DNA of 64,000 nucleotides from Geitlerinema sp. PCC 9228 (GTDB lineage Bacteria > Cyanobacteriota > Cyanobacteriia > Cyanobacteriales > PCC-9228): the NCBI RefSeq assembly GCF_001870905.1, contig NZ_LNDC01000103.1:1-64000 (forward strand). The letters run 5' to 3'. Of the stretch, positions 1 to 8,278 are shown in pieces (the stretch's first letter is position 1; every line of letters starts with the position of its first letter). Under the pieces are notes generated by a model. The model ran no database searches. It saw only the letters and a program-made list of their open reading frames with translations, and was not told the DNA's origin. A program made the position numbers and the translations under genes.

Positions 1-242
1 AAAATTCTATCATTGTCACGGATAAATGGGTATAGTAGGGTGGGCATTGCCCACCCTACTTGATGGTGGCTGCCAGATTGCCCTCTGTACAATGAAATGG
101 TATGACCACTGCCACTCACCGAAACATTCTGTAGCTTGTTGTTTTGGTTTTGGGAATGAGAAGGAGAGGACTCAGCCATGGAACCCACATCACCGTCGCT
201 TCGATTCTATAAAATTCTATCATTGTCACGGATTAATGGGTA
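1..242. repeat. Pair of 32-bp direct repeats
   Basis: The first 32 bases of the window recur at 211-242 with one mismatch (gataaat versus gattaat). The repeats begin with AAAATTCTATCATTGTCACG. The 178 bases between them hold the palindrome at 34-60 and no convincing gene. A duplication flanking an inserted segment, or two copies of a small dispersed repeat, would both look like this. The left copy starts exactly at the window edge, so its true extent is unknown. No protein gene is supported in 1-459: the short open frames there lack codon bias and family resemblance. Confidence 0.75.
34..60. repeat. Dispersed GTAGGGTGGGCA palindrome, copy 1
   Basis: Perfect 13-bp arms (AGTAGGGTGGGCA and its complement) surround a single central base. 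Near-identical or degenerate copies lie at 19663-19686, 31315-31338 and twice in 32376-32531. All are intergenic. The family looks like a small REP-type palindrome; here it is not placed to terminate a recognisable gene. Confidence 0.8.
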
Positions 243-459
243 GCAGTTCGCTGGTTTGACATTAGAAAAGAGCGATCGCTCTCTCCAGACAACAACTTGC
301 AAAACATCTAATTTTGACCTTTAAACCTATATATTCTTATTAAAATTAGTGCGAAATGAACAAGCACGGACGCTTTCCCCTATGCTTTGACAAGCTCAGC
401 ACAAGTATTTTCTGAATTGCCCGATTGTCTTCTATACTGGAACCGGAGAAAAGAACAAA

Positions 460-1368
460 ATGGGACATTCAACCGTGGCAAAATTTGTAGGTATCTTACC
501 GCCCTGGGTGGTTCTCGACCCTTGGTTAAAACAGTGGTTGGCAGAAGATATTGGTCGCGGCGATCGCACCACGCAAGGTCTATTTGCCCACACCGCCATC
601 CCCACCGGCAAAGCCACCTTGATAGCCAAACAAGCCGGTGTCATCGCCGGATTGCCCCTGGTGGAACGGTTGTTTTTCCTGCTCGACCCACCAACCCAAG
701 TGCAATTTTTGGTAGAAGAGGGCAGTTGGTGCAAATCGGGAACCGCGATCGCGCAAATACAAGGAAACTTAGATACCTTACTCACCGGCGAACGAGCAGC
801 CCTCAACACCGCCATGTATCTCAGCGGCATTGCCACCGAAACCCGTCAATATGTCGATGCCATCCAAGATTTTTCCACGCAACTGGTAGACACGCGCAAA
901 ACCACCCCTGGCTTGCGTATCTTGGATAAATATGCCACCCAAGTAGGCGGTGCCCAAAATCATCGTATGGGTCTCGACGATGCCGTCATGGTCAAAGACA
1001 ATCATATAGCCGCTGCTGGCAGCATTTCCGAAGCGATCGCGCGTTTGCGAGCCACCATTCCCTATCCTCTGACCATTGAAGTGGAAACCGAAACCATCTC
1101 CCAAGTACAAGAAGCCATCCAGCACCATGCCGATATTATCATGTTAGATAATATGAGCCTCCCCGACATGCAAAAAGCGATCGCGATAATTCGTCAAACA
1201 CAACCTACGGTTAGCGAAGTCAAAGCACGCCCCATCAAAATCGAAGCTTCCGGCAACATCACCCTCGACAATATCCGCGACGTAGCAGCCACCGGCGTTG
1301 ACTACATTTCCACCAGTGCCTTGGTGACCAAAGCCAGTTGGTTGGATTTGAGTATGGCGATCGAATAA
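460..1368 (+). CDS. nadC: Nicotinate-nucleotide pyrophosphorylase (quinolinate phosphoribosyltransferase)
   Basis: NadC converts quinolinate and PRPP to nicotinate mononucleotide, CO2 and pyrophosphate, the last committed step of de novo NAD synthesis in the cytoplasm. The 302-residue length fits the family (about 280-300). Visible motifs are DTRKTTPG (residues 144-151), HRMGLDD (168-174) and KDNH (179-182), which build the quinolinate and PRPP site, followed by the C-terminal barrel with IEVET and IMLDNM. The start is the ATG at 460; a few residues could be trimmed. No nadA or nadB lies in the window, and the next gene is convergent, so nadC appears monocistronic here. Confidence 0.95.
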   Translation: MGHSTVAKFVGILPPWVVLDPWLKQWLAEDIGRGDRTTQGLFAHTAIPTGKATLIAKQAGVIAGLPLVERLFFLLDPPTQVQFLVEEGSWCKSGTAIAQIQGNLDTLLTGERAALNTAMYLSGIATETRQYVDAIQDFSTQLVDTRKTTPGLRILDKYATQVGGAQNHRMGLDDAVMVKDNHIAAAGSISEAIARLRATIPYPLTIEVETETISQVQEAIQHHADIIMLDNMSLPDMQKAIAIIRQTQPTVSEVKARPIKIEASGNITLDNIRDVAATGVDYISTSALVTKASWLDLSMAIE

Positions 1369-1430
1369 TTGCAGGGACAGAAGAGAGGGAAAATATTAAT
1401 GCTGTCCGTAGCTTACCCCATTGAGTATGC

Positions 1431-2462
1431 TTACTTGGAAATAAAATGTGTCCAGAGATCGCCATCTGGCATACAAGTTCGACGGATTAAATTGTAAGAA
1501 TAATGCACGTATTTGCCACTTAAATCGGTGCGGTAACCACCTGGAAACCACTCCCCATACGGATCGTGAACGAAAAATCCCTTATCGTCATACCCCGCCA
1601 ACACTACAATGTGACCGAATTGCGTAAAATAACCGTGAACCACCGCCGGTTTTTCATCGGCTACCCAGTCTTTTGCATCTTCAATGGTACCGCTAATGAC
1701 AAAATTATCCCGCGCACCGTAGTCTCGGACAATTTGTGCCAAATCTTCGGGTTGGTGACGGCTGTAGCCGCGGTTAATCGCATATTCGTAGAGTTCGTCT
1801 TCGTACTGGCCGTAGTTGCTTTTTCGGGGGATTTGCAAGTATTCCAAGCACATGGCTAAGGAAGTGACATTACAAGCTCCCGTGGGATTGTAATAATTAT
1901 CTAATTGAGATTTATAAGGAATAGATAGCTTGACACTGGCGGATTTGGGTTTGGGATGGATGCGATCGCTTCCCGCATATAACTCAACATGCCCGCCAAA
2001 AGCATACCAAACTTTACTATCTAAAAACGATTCGTTTCTGAAAGTGACGCGAAAATGCTTGCTGCGGGATTGTTCGTAAGCCACTAACTCGAACTCGTTC
2101 CCAGCAGCGACGCTTTGTTTTTCCGAATCTTCCAAAGCCGAAGAATCGATGGGTTTGGCTTTAAAAACCGTATCTTTCACCACCTTCAAAGTGAGATTGC
2201 TCGCCGAGAGTTCTTCTTTGCTGGCGTTGAGCAATTTTTTCGCCGTTTCCGACCCGAGAAAACCAGGTTCGCCGCAATCCAAAAGTCGCTGAAACCGTTC
2301 CAAAGCCGAGGTGGATACCGGACCAAAAATCCCGTCAATTGGTGGGTCCAACAATCCCAACTCGTTGAGTCTTTGTTGGATTTGACGGGTTAGTTCTTCA
2401 TCCGCTGCAATCTGGTTGGTATCGTAACGGCGATCGCTATCTACAAAATCTTGCAGTTCCAT
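1431..2462 (-). CDS. C39-like cysteine peptidase with N-terminal peptidoglycan-binding domain
   Basis: A 343-residue protein if translated from the ATG at 2462. The frame continues upstream to 2582, but that extra segment has no domain character. Residues about 20-75 form a peptidoglycan-binding-1 type helical domain (RLNELGLLDPPIDGIFGP...ALERFQ). Residues about 180-330 resemble a C39/papain-like fold: C197 in NPTGACNVTS, H284 in QFGHIVVLAGYD, and D300 in VHDPYGEW as the likely catalytic triad. No signal peptide is obvious, so the route to the cell wall is unclear. It converges with nadC and lies 157 bases beyond the end of the PhoX gene, on the same strand as it. The exact substrate is unknown; hydrolysis of peptide links in or near murein is an inference from the domain pair. 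Confidence 0.75.
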   Translation of the reverse strand: MELQDFVDSDRRYDTNQIAADEELTRQIQQRLNELGLLDPPIDGIFGPVSTSALERFQRLLDCGEPGFLGSETAKKLLNASKEELSASNLTLKVVKDTVFKAKPIDSSALEDSEKQSVAAGNEFELVAYEQSRSKHFRVTFRNESFLDSKVWYAFGGHVELYAGSDRIHPKPKSASVKLSIPYKSQLDNYYNPTGACNVTSLAMCLEYLQIPRKSNYGQYEDELYEYAINRGYSRHQPEDLAQIVRDYGARDNFVISGTIEDAKDWVADEKPAVVHGYFTQFGHIVVLAGYDDKGFFVHDPYGEWFPGGYRTDLSGKYVHYSYNLIRRTCMPDGDLWTHFISK

Positions 2463-2619
2463 GACCAACAGCCTCATTAATTGTTGGAATATAGTCCTAA
2501 TTGTAGCAAATCCAGCCAAACAAAAATAAATCTTGCTATCCACCTGCAAAAAAGGCGAAGATAGCAAGATTTCGGCAACCAAACCCCGACAAAATCTTAG
2601 AAATTCAACTTCAGCATCG

Positions 2620-4794
2620 CTACAGAATTGGCTGGGAATTCACCCGTCGAACTGCCACCACAGAAGGCTTTGGCGGCTGGTTAACTTGCTTATCCGGCCA
2701 GTTAGAACCTATTGGTACGGTACGTTGTTGGGAAAATTCTTCGCCGGTGGTAGTACGAAGCGTAAATTGACGGGTTTCGGTGGCCCCATCTCGGCGGATG
2801 CCATTGTCGGCCCCGGGATGCTGAATTGCTAAAAATAGAGTTTGCTGGTCTGGCGAGAACATGGGACCGCAAGTTTCGCATTCCATAGGTGCGATCGCAA
2901 ATAAGTAAGCATTGCCCGCTTGCGGACCGGAAGCTGCTACCATCCAAATGGAGTTGTTGCCAAAGACACCGCGGCGGTGTTCGGCATTGGGGGTATTTTG
3001 TTTGCTGGTGGAAATGTCCGTCACCATCCAAACGTTACCGGCTTTATCCAACTCTAAGTTATCGGGATTGGAAAAACCAGCACCGCCATCTGCCGGTTCG
3101 CCACCCATGGCAAGCATTTCCCACGTAAAGGTCATGGAAGCCGGATCGTTGTTGTCTTCTTTGAGTTTCATAATCCAGCCATGTTCCCAAGCTTGCTGGT
3201 CTTTGGCGGAGAAGACTTGCTTGTCAGGGCCGCCGTCACCACCGGGGGAACCGGAGGTAAAGGCAATGTACAGGGTACCGTCTTCGCTGATATCCGTATC
3301 TTCCGGACGTGCGGTACAGCTGGCACCGGCAGCATTGGCGGCAAAGTGAGCATCAATTAAGATGGCTCCTTGTTTTTCCATATCGCTACCAGCATACAAA
3401 TCTCCCAAAGTCCGAAAACGACGTTGGAATGCTTTGGCTTCGGCATCGCTGGTGGCTTTAAAAATGCCGCCTTCCGGGCGTTTCGGAAAAGTAACCATAC
3501 CGCCGTGGACGCTACTGGGCATTACGGGATTCACCGGTGTATCGGCTTTTAGGGGAATCCAGCGACCGCGTCCATTGGATTCAAATAAGGCAGCATACAG
3601 CATGCCATCTTCCATGAGGCGGGAATTGGCTTTGTCTTTGGGATTTTGAACTTTACCTTTGCTGACAAATTTGTAAACGTGACCGCCGCGGCGATCGCAT
3701 CCGGAATAGACGGCTAAGGGTTGGCCGGACATGGCATTCACTGCCACTGCTTCGTGGCGAAAACGCCCCAGCCAGGTGTGCTTGGTTCCGTAATCTTGCG
3801 GATTGGCGGGATCTACTTCTACCATGTAGCCATATTTGTTGCCTGCCAAACCTAAGGGATTGCCGCGACCATCCACAGCTCCTTCGTTGATAATAAATGG
3901 GGAAGCACTGGGGTCGAAGGAGGAACCATCTGGCATGACGGGTTCGTGGACTTGGTCTTGGAAGTTTTCTTCCGCACTCATCACAGTTCCCCAGGGAGTG
4001 GTCCCGCCAGCACAGTTTTGGATGGTGCCGATGATGCGTTCGTTGAGACCATCGTCGTACCCCATTTTGTTGGATTTGCGGAAAACGGCTGTGGCAGCAC
4101 CGGTGGCACGTAGGTATCTGCCGTCTTCCAAACCGGAGATGCCAGTAATGCGGCGATCGCTTTTTGAATAAGTACGTTCCCACTTGCCGTTGGCGTTGCG
4201 ACGGATAGAAATCACGCCAATGCCTTGGTCGATGAGGGCTTCTTTACTAATTTCTAAAATTTCGGCTTTGAGAGGATCGCCAGCGGCGAGTACCCACGCA
4301 TCGATGGTGCCCCCATTTTTTGCAGCAGCAGCTTTCACCGCATCAAAGGGCAGCGATTTGCCAATGACCGGGGCATAGGTTTGCATCCAGGTTTTGCCAC
4401 TGATGTATTCAAAGTTAATGGTGAGAAAGCCTTCGTTAGGGCTGGTTTCGATAAAAGATAAATAATCGTTGTTATATCCAAAGCGAGAATCGGCCAGGCG
4501 ATCGCCCCAGGAACCAATAATATCGTAAGTAAATCCTTCCGGTAAAACGATATCGTCGATGACTTCAAAGGTAGCAAATTGCTGGGGTTGCTCGCTGGGG
4601 GGAACGTTTTCGTATTCTAAAGGAATGGGACTGCGAACGGGGGAAAAACTCAAGCGATCGCTTGTGGCAGCGTTGGCATCGGCAAAGGGCATGGCTAGTT
4701 TGCTACCATTGCTGCCAGTCGGTAGCGAACCAATGCTCATGGTGACGGCACTCGCACCGAGAAATTGGAGAAAATGTCTGCGCTTAATTCTCAT
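2620..4794 (-). CDS. phoX: PhoX-family (DUF839) alkaline phosphatase, Tat-exported
   Basis: A 724-residue protein of the PhoX/DUF839 family: exported, metal-dependent (Ca/Fe) phosphatases that release phosphate from organic esters. The N-terminus reads MRIKRRHFLQFLGASA, a twin-arginine signal (RRHFLQF) typical of folded periplasmic metalloenzymes. Family features include the repeated beta-propeller segments (for example NCAGGTTPWGTVMSAEENF, ARPEDTDISEDGTLYIAFTSG and FSNPDNLELDKAGNVWMVTDIS). The length is usual for cyanobacterial PhoX. A CTTAACCT element 67 bases upstream suggests phosphate-starvation control. The neighbours are unrelated, so it is probably transcribed alone. The family is secure; the substrate range cannot be read from the sequence. 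Confidence 0.88.
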   Translation of the reverse strand: MRIKRRHFLQFLGASAVTMSIGSLPTGSNGSKLAMPFADANAATSDRLSFSPVRSPIPLEYENVPPSEQPQQFATFEVIDDIVLPEGFTYDIIGSWGDRLADSRFGYNNDYLSFIETSPNEGFLTINFEYISGKTWMQTYAPVIGKSLPFDAVKAAAAKNGGTIDAWVLAAGDPLKAEILEISKEALIDQGIGVISIRRNANGKWERTYSKSDRRITGISGLEDGRYLRATGAATAVFRKSNKMGYDDGLNERIIGTIQNCAGGTTPWGTVMSAEENFQDQVHEPVMPDGSSFDPSASPFIINEGAVDGRGNPLGLAGNKYGYMVEVDPANPQDYGTKHTWLGRFRHEAVAVNAMSGQPLAVYSGCDRRGGHVYKFVSKGKVQNPKDKANSRLMEDGMLYAALFESNGRGRWIPLKADTPVNPVMPSSVHGGMVTFPKRPEGGIFKATSDAEAKAFQRRFRTLGDLYAGSDMEKQGAILIDAHFAANAAGASCTARPEDTDISEDGTLYIAFTSGSPGGDGGPDKQVFSAKDQQAWEHGWIMKLKEDNNDPASMTFTWEMLAMGGEPADGGAGFSNPDNLELDKAGNVWMVTDISTSKQNTPNAEHRRGVFGNNSIWMVAASGPQAGNAYLFAIAPMECETCGPMFSPDQQTLFLAIQHPGADNGIRRDGATETRQFTLRTTTGEEFSQQRTVPIGSNWPDKQVNQPPKPSVVAVRRVNSQPIL

Positions 4795-4860
4795 AAAAGA
4801 TGGTTTGGAACCCAGAAAAGCTTTATCTTTTCTTTACACTAGAAGAGAATTTTTATAAGA

Positions 4861-4868
4861 AGGTTAAG
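4861..4868 (-). promoter_or_regulatory. Candidate Pho box half-element upstream of phoX
   Basis: On the minus strand this reads CTTAACCT, matching the 8-base repeat bound by the phosphate response regulator (SphR/PhoB) in cyanobacteria. Flanking octamers spaced by three bases (TTTAATAA and TATAAAAA) are AT-rich but degenerate, and a further CTTAACTT lies about 35 bases upstream. It sits 67 bases before the phoX start codon, a normal activator position. Only one octamer is perfect, so this is a candidate. Confidence 0.5.
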
Positions 4869-4976
4869 TAATTATTAAAATTTTTTTATTGAGTTTTATT
4901 AAGTTAAGTCGGGCATGGGAGCTTGGGAAAAAACAATTCATACAGAATCCGATATAGATCAACCGCGAAAGCGTAG

Positions 4977-5025
4977 CAATTTCCTGTAGGGGTAATCCCC
5001 CATGGTTGCCCCCTACAGGAAATTG
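4977..5025. repeat. 16-bp inverted repeat in a MITE-like unit (copy A)
   Basis: Perfect 16-bp arms (CAATTTCCTGTAGGGG at 4977-4992 and its complement at 5010-5025) surround a 17-base loop. The bases from 5007 to about 5055 (GTTGCCCCCTACAGG onward) resemble 49739-49797 closely, so this hairpin is the core of a repeated element, roughly 4940-5055, and not only a terminator. It could still terminate the minus-strand gene ending at 5109. Confidence 0.75.
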
Positions 5026-5108
5026 TGATTTTTGTATATCAGATTGGAATTGTTGCATTTTTCGATTTCCCACGCTCAGCAATTTTCCATGCTCCCAATC
5101 TCGGTACG

Positions 5109-5894
5109 CTACTGTTTGCGAAAATGAATTCGGTGGTTCACCATGGTTATACCGCCACCGCGTACGATCGCCCCAGAAACCCAGTATGTATTCTCGACTA
5201 CTGTAGCGCGTCCAACTTTGTACAATCCGCCCGCTGGTAGCAATTCCAAATCGAAGCTAGTCGGCTGTAGGTATTTGTCAGAAAGCACGGATTCGTCGAA
5301 AGCAGTGCCGGCAAGCTTATCCTCTCTCAAAGGTTCTTCCACGATGACATCAAAATTGTAGGAACGCCCTACAGTAACCGTTTCGGGAACATTCACCGTT
5401 ACCTGGGGAGGATTTTCTCCAGAGTACAAGTGGGTTTTTTCCGATAGAGTTTCCTGATAAGTAATTTGACCGTCTTGGTAAACTTGCCTGGAAACCACTG
5501 TTGCATCCAAACGAATGGTGCGCTCTTCCCGTTGCTGGCTGCCGGTGAGGTGGGTTCTGGTGGTGGCGACCAATCCTTCGTCGCTTTCTTCCCACGAAGT
5601 GAGTTCGGTTTCGTAGTTTAAATCGGAATATTGCTGCCACAGTTGGTTCAGCTTCTGTTGAAATTGAGCGCGGTCAAAACCGTCTTCGTGGCTAAAGTCG
5701 CTGCTGTAATATTGTATAACCGTTTCTAAATCGCCTTTGTTGGCAGCAGTTTCGATATTTTCAATTGCTTCTTTTAAGCGGTTGGGGGCTTCTTCTGGTG
5801 GTGCGGCATTCAGCGGCAAAGGCGCGATCGCACTAGCAGCCAAAGCGCCTGCTGTCAACCCCAATCGAGAGGAGCGACGGAAACGTTGGTACAT
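5109..5894 (-). CDS. Exported NTF2-like protein of unknown function
   Basis: From the ATG at 5894 this is a 261-residue protein beginning MYQRFRRSSRLGLTAGALAA, a classic secretory signal peptide with cleavage near LNAAPPEE. The frame is open to 6008, but the extra 38 residues would precede the signal and look non-conserved. Residues about 45-150 resemble the NTF2/SnoaL cone fold (AIENIETAANKGDLETVIQYYSSDFSHEDGFDRAQF). A C-terminal beta-rich half follows (VTVNVPETVTVGRSYNFDVIVEEPL...). The family occurs in cyanobacteria without a known function. No catalytic residues can be assigned. It is divergent from murG across a 250-base gap. Confidence 0.7.
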   Translation of the reverse strand: MYQRFRRSSRLGLTAGALAASAIAPLPLNAAPPEEAPNRLKEAIENIETAANKGDLETVIQYYSSDFSHEDGFDRAQFQQKLNQLWQQYSDLNYETELTSWEESDEGLVATTRTHLTGSQQREERTIRLDATVVSRQVYQDGQITYQETLSEKTHLYSGENPPQVTVNVPETVTVGRSYNFDVIVEEPLREDKLAGTAFDESVLSDKYLQPTSFDLELLPAGGLYKVGRATVVENTYWVSGAIVRGGGITMVNHRIHFRKQ

Positions 5895-6161
5895 TTGGAA
5901 AACGGAATTTTTTTGAAGAATCGCTGGCAAAAGGTGCATCATGGATACGTTCGTTCGATAGATTTCTTTGAAAGCGGGTTTGGCAAAGATACCATCCCGG
6001 TGCGTCATTTGGCTGCCATCTGGGAAGATTGGGGTCGCGAAAGGTTCCCAATTCCTATAAAATACCTATTATTAGGTATGTAACTATACCACCCGCGAAC
6101 TATTGCCCCAAACGAACAACGGACAACCAATGACCAAGTAGGCATGGCGAGGGGACCTTCG

Positions 6162-7226
6162 ATGAAACAAACGACTCGCTTATTAATTGCGGCTAGCGGC
6201 ACGGGGGGGCATTTATTTCCCGCCCTGGCGGTAGCCAAGCAACTTCACAACTATCATATCGAATGGCTGGGCGTTCGCGATCGCTTGGAAACGAAACTGG
6301 TCGGTCCCCACTATCCGTTGCATACCATCAACGTGAGTGGATTGCAGCGTGGCTCGAAACTGGCAGCCGTGGGTACCCTGGCGCGATTGATTGCTGCCAT
6401 TGCCACCTGCCGGCAACTGCTGCAAAAAGGGAATTTCCAAGGGGTTTTCACCACCGGTGGCTACATTGCCGCTCCCAGCATCCTAGCCGCCCGCTCTTTA
6501 GGATTACCCGCTATTTTACACGAATCCAACGCTTTACCCGGAAAAGTAACCCGTTGGCTCAGTCCCTGGTGCAGCGTGGTGGGATTGGGATTTGGTACGG
6601 CAGCTCAGTATTTACCCCGCGCCAAAACTGTCTTGGTGGGAACTCCCGTGCGTCCGGAATTTACCGTTTCCCAACCGTTACAATTGGATCTTCCCGCCGG
6701 TGTCCCCCTGATTGTGGTTATGGGAGGTTCCCAAGGGGCCGTGGCAGTCAACGAACTGGTGCGTCAGTGCGCGCCGGCTTGGTTTCAAGCGGGTGCTTGG
6801 GTGGTTCATTTAACCGGCAGCAACGATACCAACGCCGATAGTTTGCAGCATCCTCAATATATATCCATGCCTTTTTACGATGACATGGCTGCCTTGCTCC
6901 AGCGTGCCGATTTAGCCATTAGCCGCGCCGGTGCCGGCACCTTGGCGGAATTAGCCCTTGCAGCTACCCCCTCTGTCTTAATTCCCTATCCCTATGCCGC
7001 CGAAGACCATCAAGCCTACAATGCTGCGGTCTTTGCCGGTGTGGGGGCCGCCATTGTGCTGCGTCAGGGAGAACTAACCACCGAAACCCTACAAGACAAG
7101 GTTTTGCAACTATTGCAGGTGCCGGAGCAGTTGCAAACCATGGCAGACAACGTCACCAAACTATCGGTTGCCGATGGTGGCGAACAGATGGCCGGTTTGA
7201 TTCGGGAAACCTTAGAAAAACCGTAG
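6162..7226 (+). CDS. murG: UDP-N-acetylglucosamine:undecaprenyl-PP-MurNAc-pentapeptide GlcNAc transferase
   Basis: MurG adds GlcNAc to lipid I to form lipid II on the cytoplasmic face of the membrane. The start chosen is the ATG at 6162, preceded by GAGGGGA at good spacing; an in-frame ATG at 6144 would add six residues. The 354-residue length is normal. GTGGHLFPALAVA (residues 13-25) is the N-terminal glycine-rich loop that binds the lipid acceptor. The C-terminal half shows GGSQGAVAVNEL and SRAGAGTLAELALA, the UDP-GlcNAc site. It is not next to other mur/fts genes, and converges with the following gene with only six bases between the stops. Confidence 0.95.
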   Translation: MKQTTRLLIAASGTGGHLFPALAVAKQLHNYHIEWLGVRDRLETKLVGPHYPLHTINVSGLQRGSKLAAVGTLARLIAAIATCRQLLQKGNFQGVFTTGGYIAAPSILAARSLGLPAILHESNALPGKVTRWLSPWCSVVGLGFGTAAQYLPRAKTVLVGTPVRPEFTVSQPLQLDLPAGVPLIVVMGGSQGAVAVNELVRQCAPAWFQAGAWVVHLTGSNDTNADSLQHPQYISMPFYDDMAALLQRADLAISRAGAGTLAELALAATPSVLIPYPYAAEDHQAYNAAVFAGVGAAIVLRQGELTTETLQDKVLQLLQVPEQLQTMADNVTKLSVADGGEQMAGLIRETLEKP

Positions 7227-7232
7227 CAGCAT

Positions 7233-7856
7233 CTATTTGGCTACTTCGCTAAGTTCGATAATCCGTTCGCTGGCATCTTTGACCAAGAAGTTCAAGGGGT
7301 CGTCGGTGCGAATTTTATATTTAACCCCGTTCAGCTGCACTTCCATTAAAATTTTTTCCAAACAATCCCGGTCGAAGCAAACGTGGCGGTGGCGATTCTT
7401 TTTGCCAAAGTTCGCACCGGAGATAACGTGCAGTTGAGTGTTTTTCTTCAATTGATACCAAAGACCGTCGGGGGTATCCAGATTGCGGGTACTGGCACCG
7501 CCAAAGTCCGTTGCCGACAGATACAGCGGATCGACACCAGCGGCTCCCACGGTTTGCTCGTAATTGTAATAATAGTGCAGGGGAACGTCTGCCGGCGGCA
7601 GTTGGAGCATGCCTTCGTAAAACTGGCGGGCGGTTTCCAAATCCGATACCATGACTGTATGCACTTTCGGGGCACTGGTCAAAAACATCCACATGGCACC
7701 GCCATAAGCTACCAGCAACATGACCATGATGCCCTGGGTGGAAAACAGACTATCCAGGGGCAAACCAGAGAAAAATCCCGCCAGTAGCGGTTCTATTTCC
7801 CCTACTGGCAAAGAAAAACCATCGAGCGCCGAAAATGCGTGCAATCCTAAAACCAT
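7233..7856 (-). CDS. Glyoxalase/VOC-fold protein with N-terminal membrane segment
   Basis: A 207-residue protein. Residues about 35-60 (QGIMVMLLVAYGGAMWMFL) form a membrane helix. From residue 64 (PKVHTVMVSDLETARQFYEGMLQLPPADVPLHYYYNY) the sequence follows the vicinal-oxygen-chelate fold, with the second repeat at NRHRHVCFDRDCLEKILMEVQLNGVKYKI. It resembles conserved cyanobacterial glyoxalase-like proteins that have no assigned reaction. The metal ligands of classical glyoxalase I are not obvious, so catalysis is uncertain. A short open frame without a normal start ends just upstream (7862-8098) and might have been part of the same transcript. Confidence 0.7.
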   Translation of the reverse strand: MVLGLHAFSALDGFSLPVGEIEPLLAGFFSGLPLDSLFSTQGIMVMLLVAYGGAMWMFLTSAPKVHTVMVSDLETARQFYEGMLQLPPADVPLHYYYNYEQTVGAAGVDPLYLSATDFGGASTRNLDTPDGLWYQLKKNTQLHVISGANFGKKNRHRHVCFDRDCLEKILMEVQLNGVKYKIRTDDPLNFLVKDASERIIELSEVAK

Positions 7857-7861
7857 GTACG

Positions 7862-8098
7862 TTATCCCAAACCGAACTTACGGCTAAAAAAAATTATAAA
7901 GAGAACGACCAGCAACCACAAGGCGATCCTACAAGCCGCTACGAATGTTATCTGGTTTTTTGCCGCGATCGCCCTGTTTGAGAAAATCAGCCAGCGATCG
8001 AAATCCCGCAATTCCAGAAAAAACCGTTCTTTGCCTTGTAGGTCAACATCAGGTTGCTTTTCTCCTATTCTATCCTTTTTAACAGTTTTTCCCAGCTT
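7862..8098 (-). pseudogene. Possible start-less or frameshifted small membrane-protein gene
   Basis: This 78-codon frame contains GKERFFLELRDFDRW and a convincing C-terminal membrane helix (RIALWLLVVLFIIFF). It stops 5 bases before the next gene's ATG. It has no ATG or GTG, and the only TTG is internal. An ATG (minus strand GATGTTGACC) behind a GGAG lies one frame over, so a one-base change near the start could have broken the gene. It may also be chance. The rest of the gap 7857-8278 shows nothing recognisable. Confidence 0.3.
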
Positions 8099-8278
8099 CT
8101 AGCACACCCCGCGCCAACTGTTCGGTTCGTGGCTTTTTACCAGCTGCTTGCCATTGGGGAAATTTCACCTGCGAGACCCCCAATTCCATGTCAATACGGA
8201 GAACAAATTACGACCCCCCTACCAAGGCAATTGGGAAATTCCTAACAATCGCTGTTTTTTAAAATAGCATGAGTTCGC

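Noticed and set aside
387-929. Plus-strand 180-residue frame overlapping nadC
   Set aside because: It is an overlapping frame of nadC with an Arg/His/Ser-rich composition and no family resemblance.
1369-1430. GGACAG/CTGTCC hairpin between nadC and the peptidase gene
   Set aside because: The stem is six bases with a 21-base loop and no T-run; not convincing as a terminator.
3653-4183. 176-residue frame within phoX
   Set aside because: Shadow frame of phoX; Arg/Ser/His-rich and not homologous to anything known to me.
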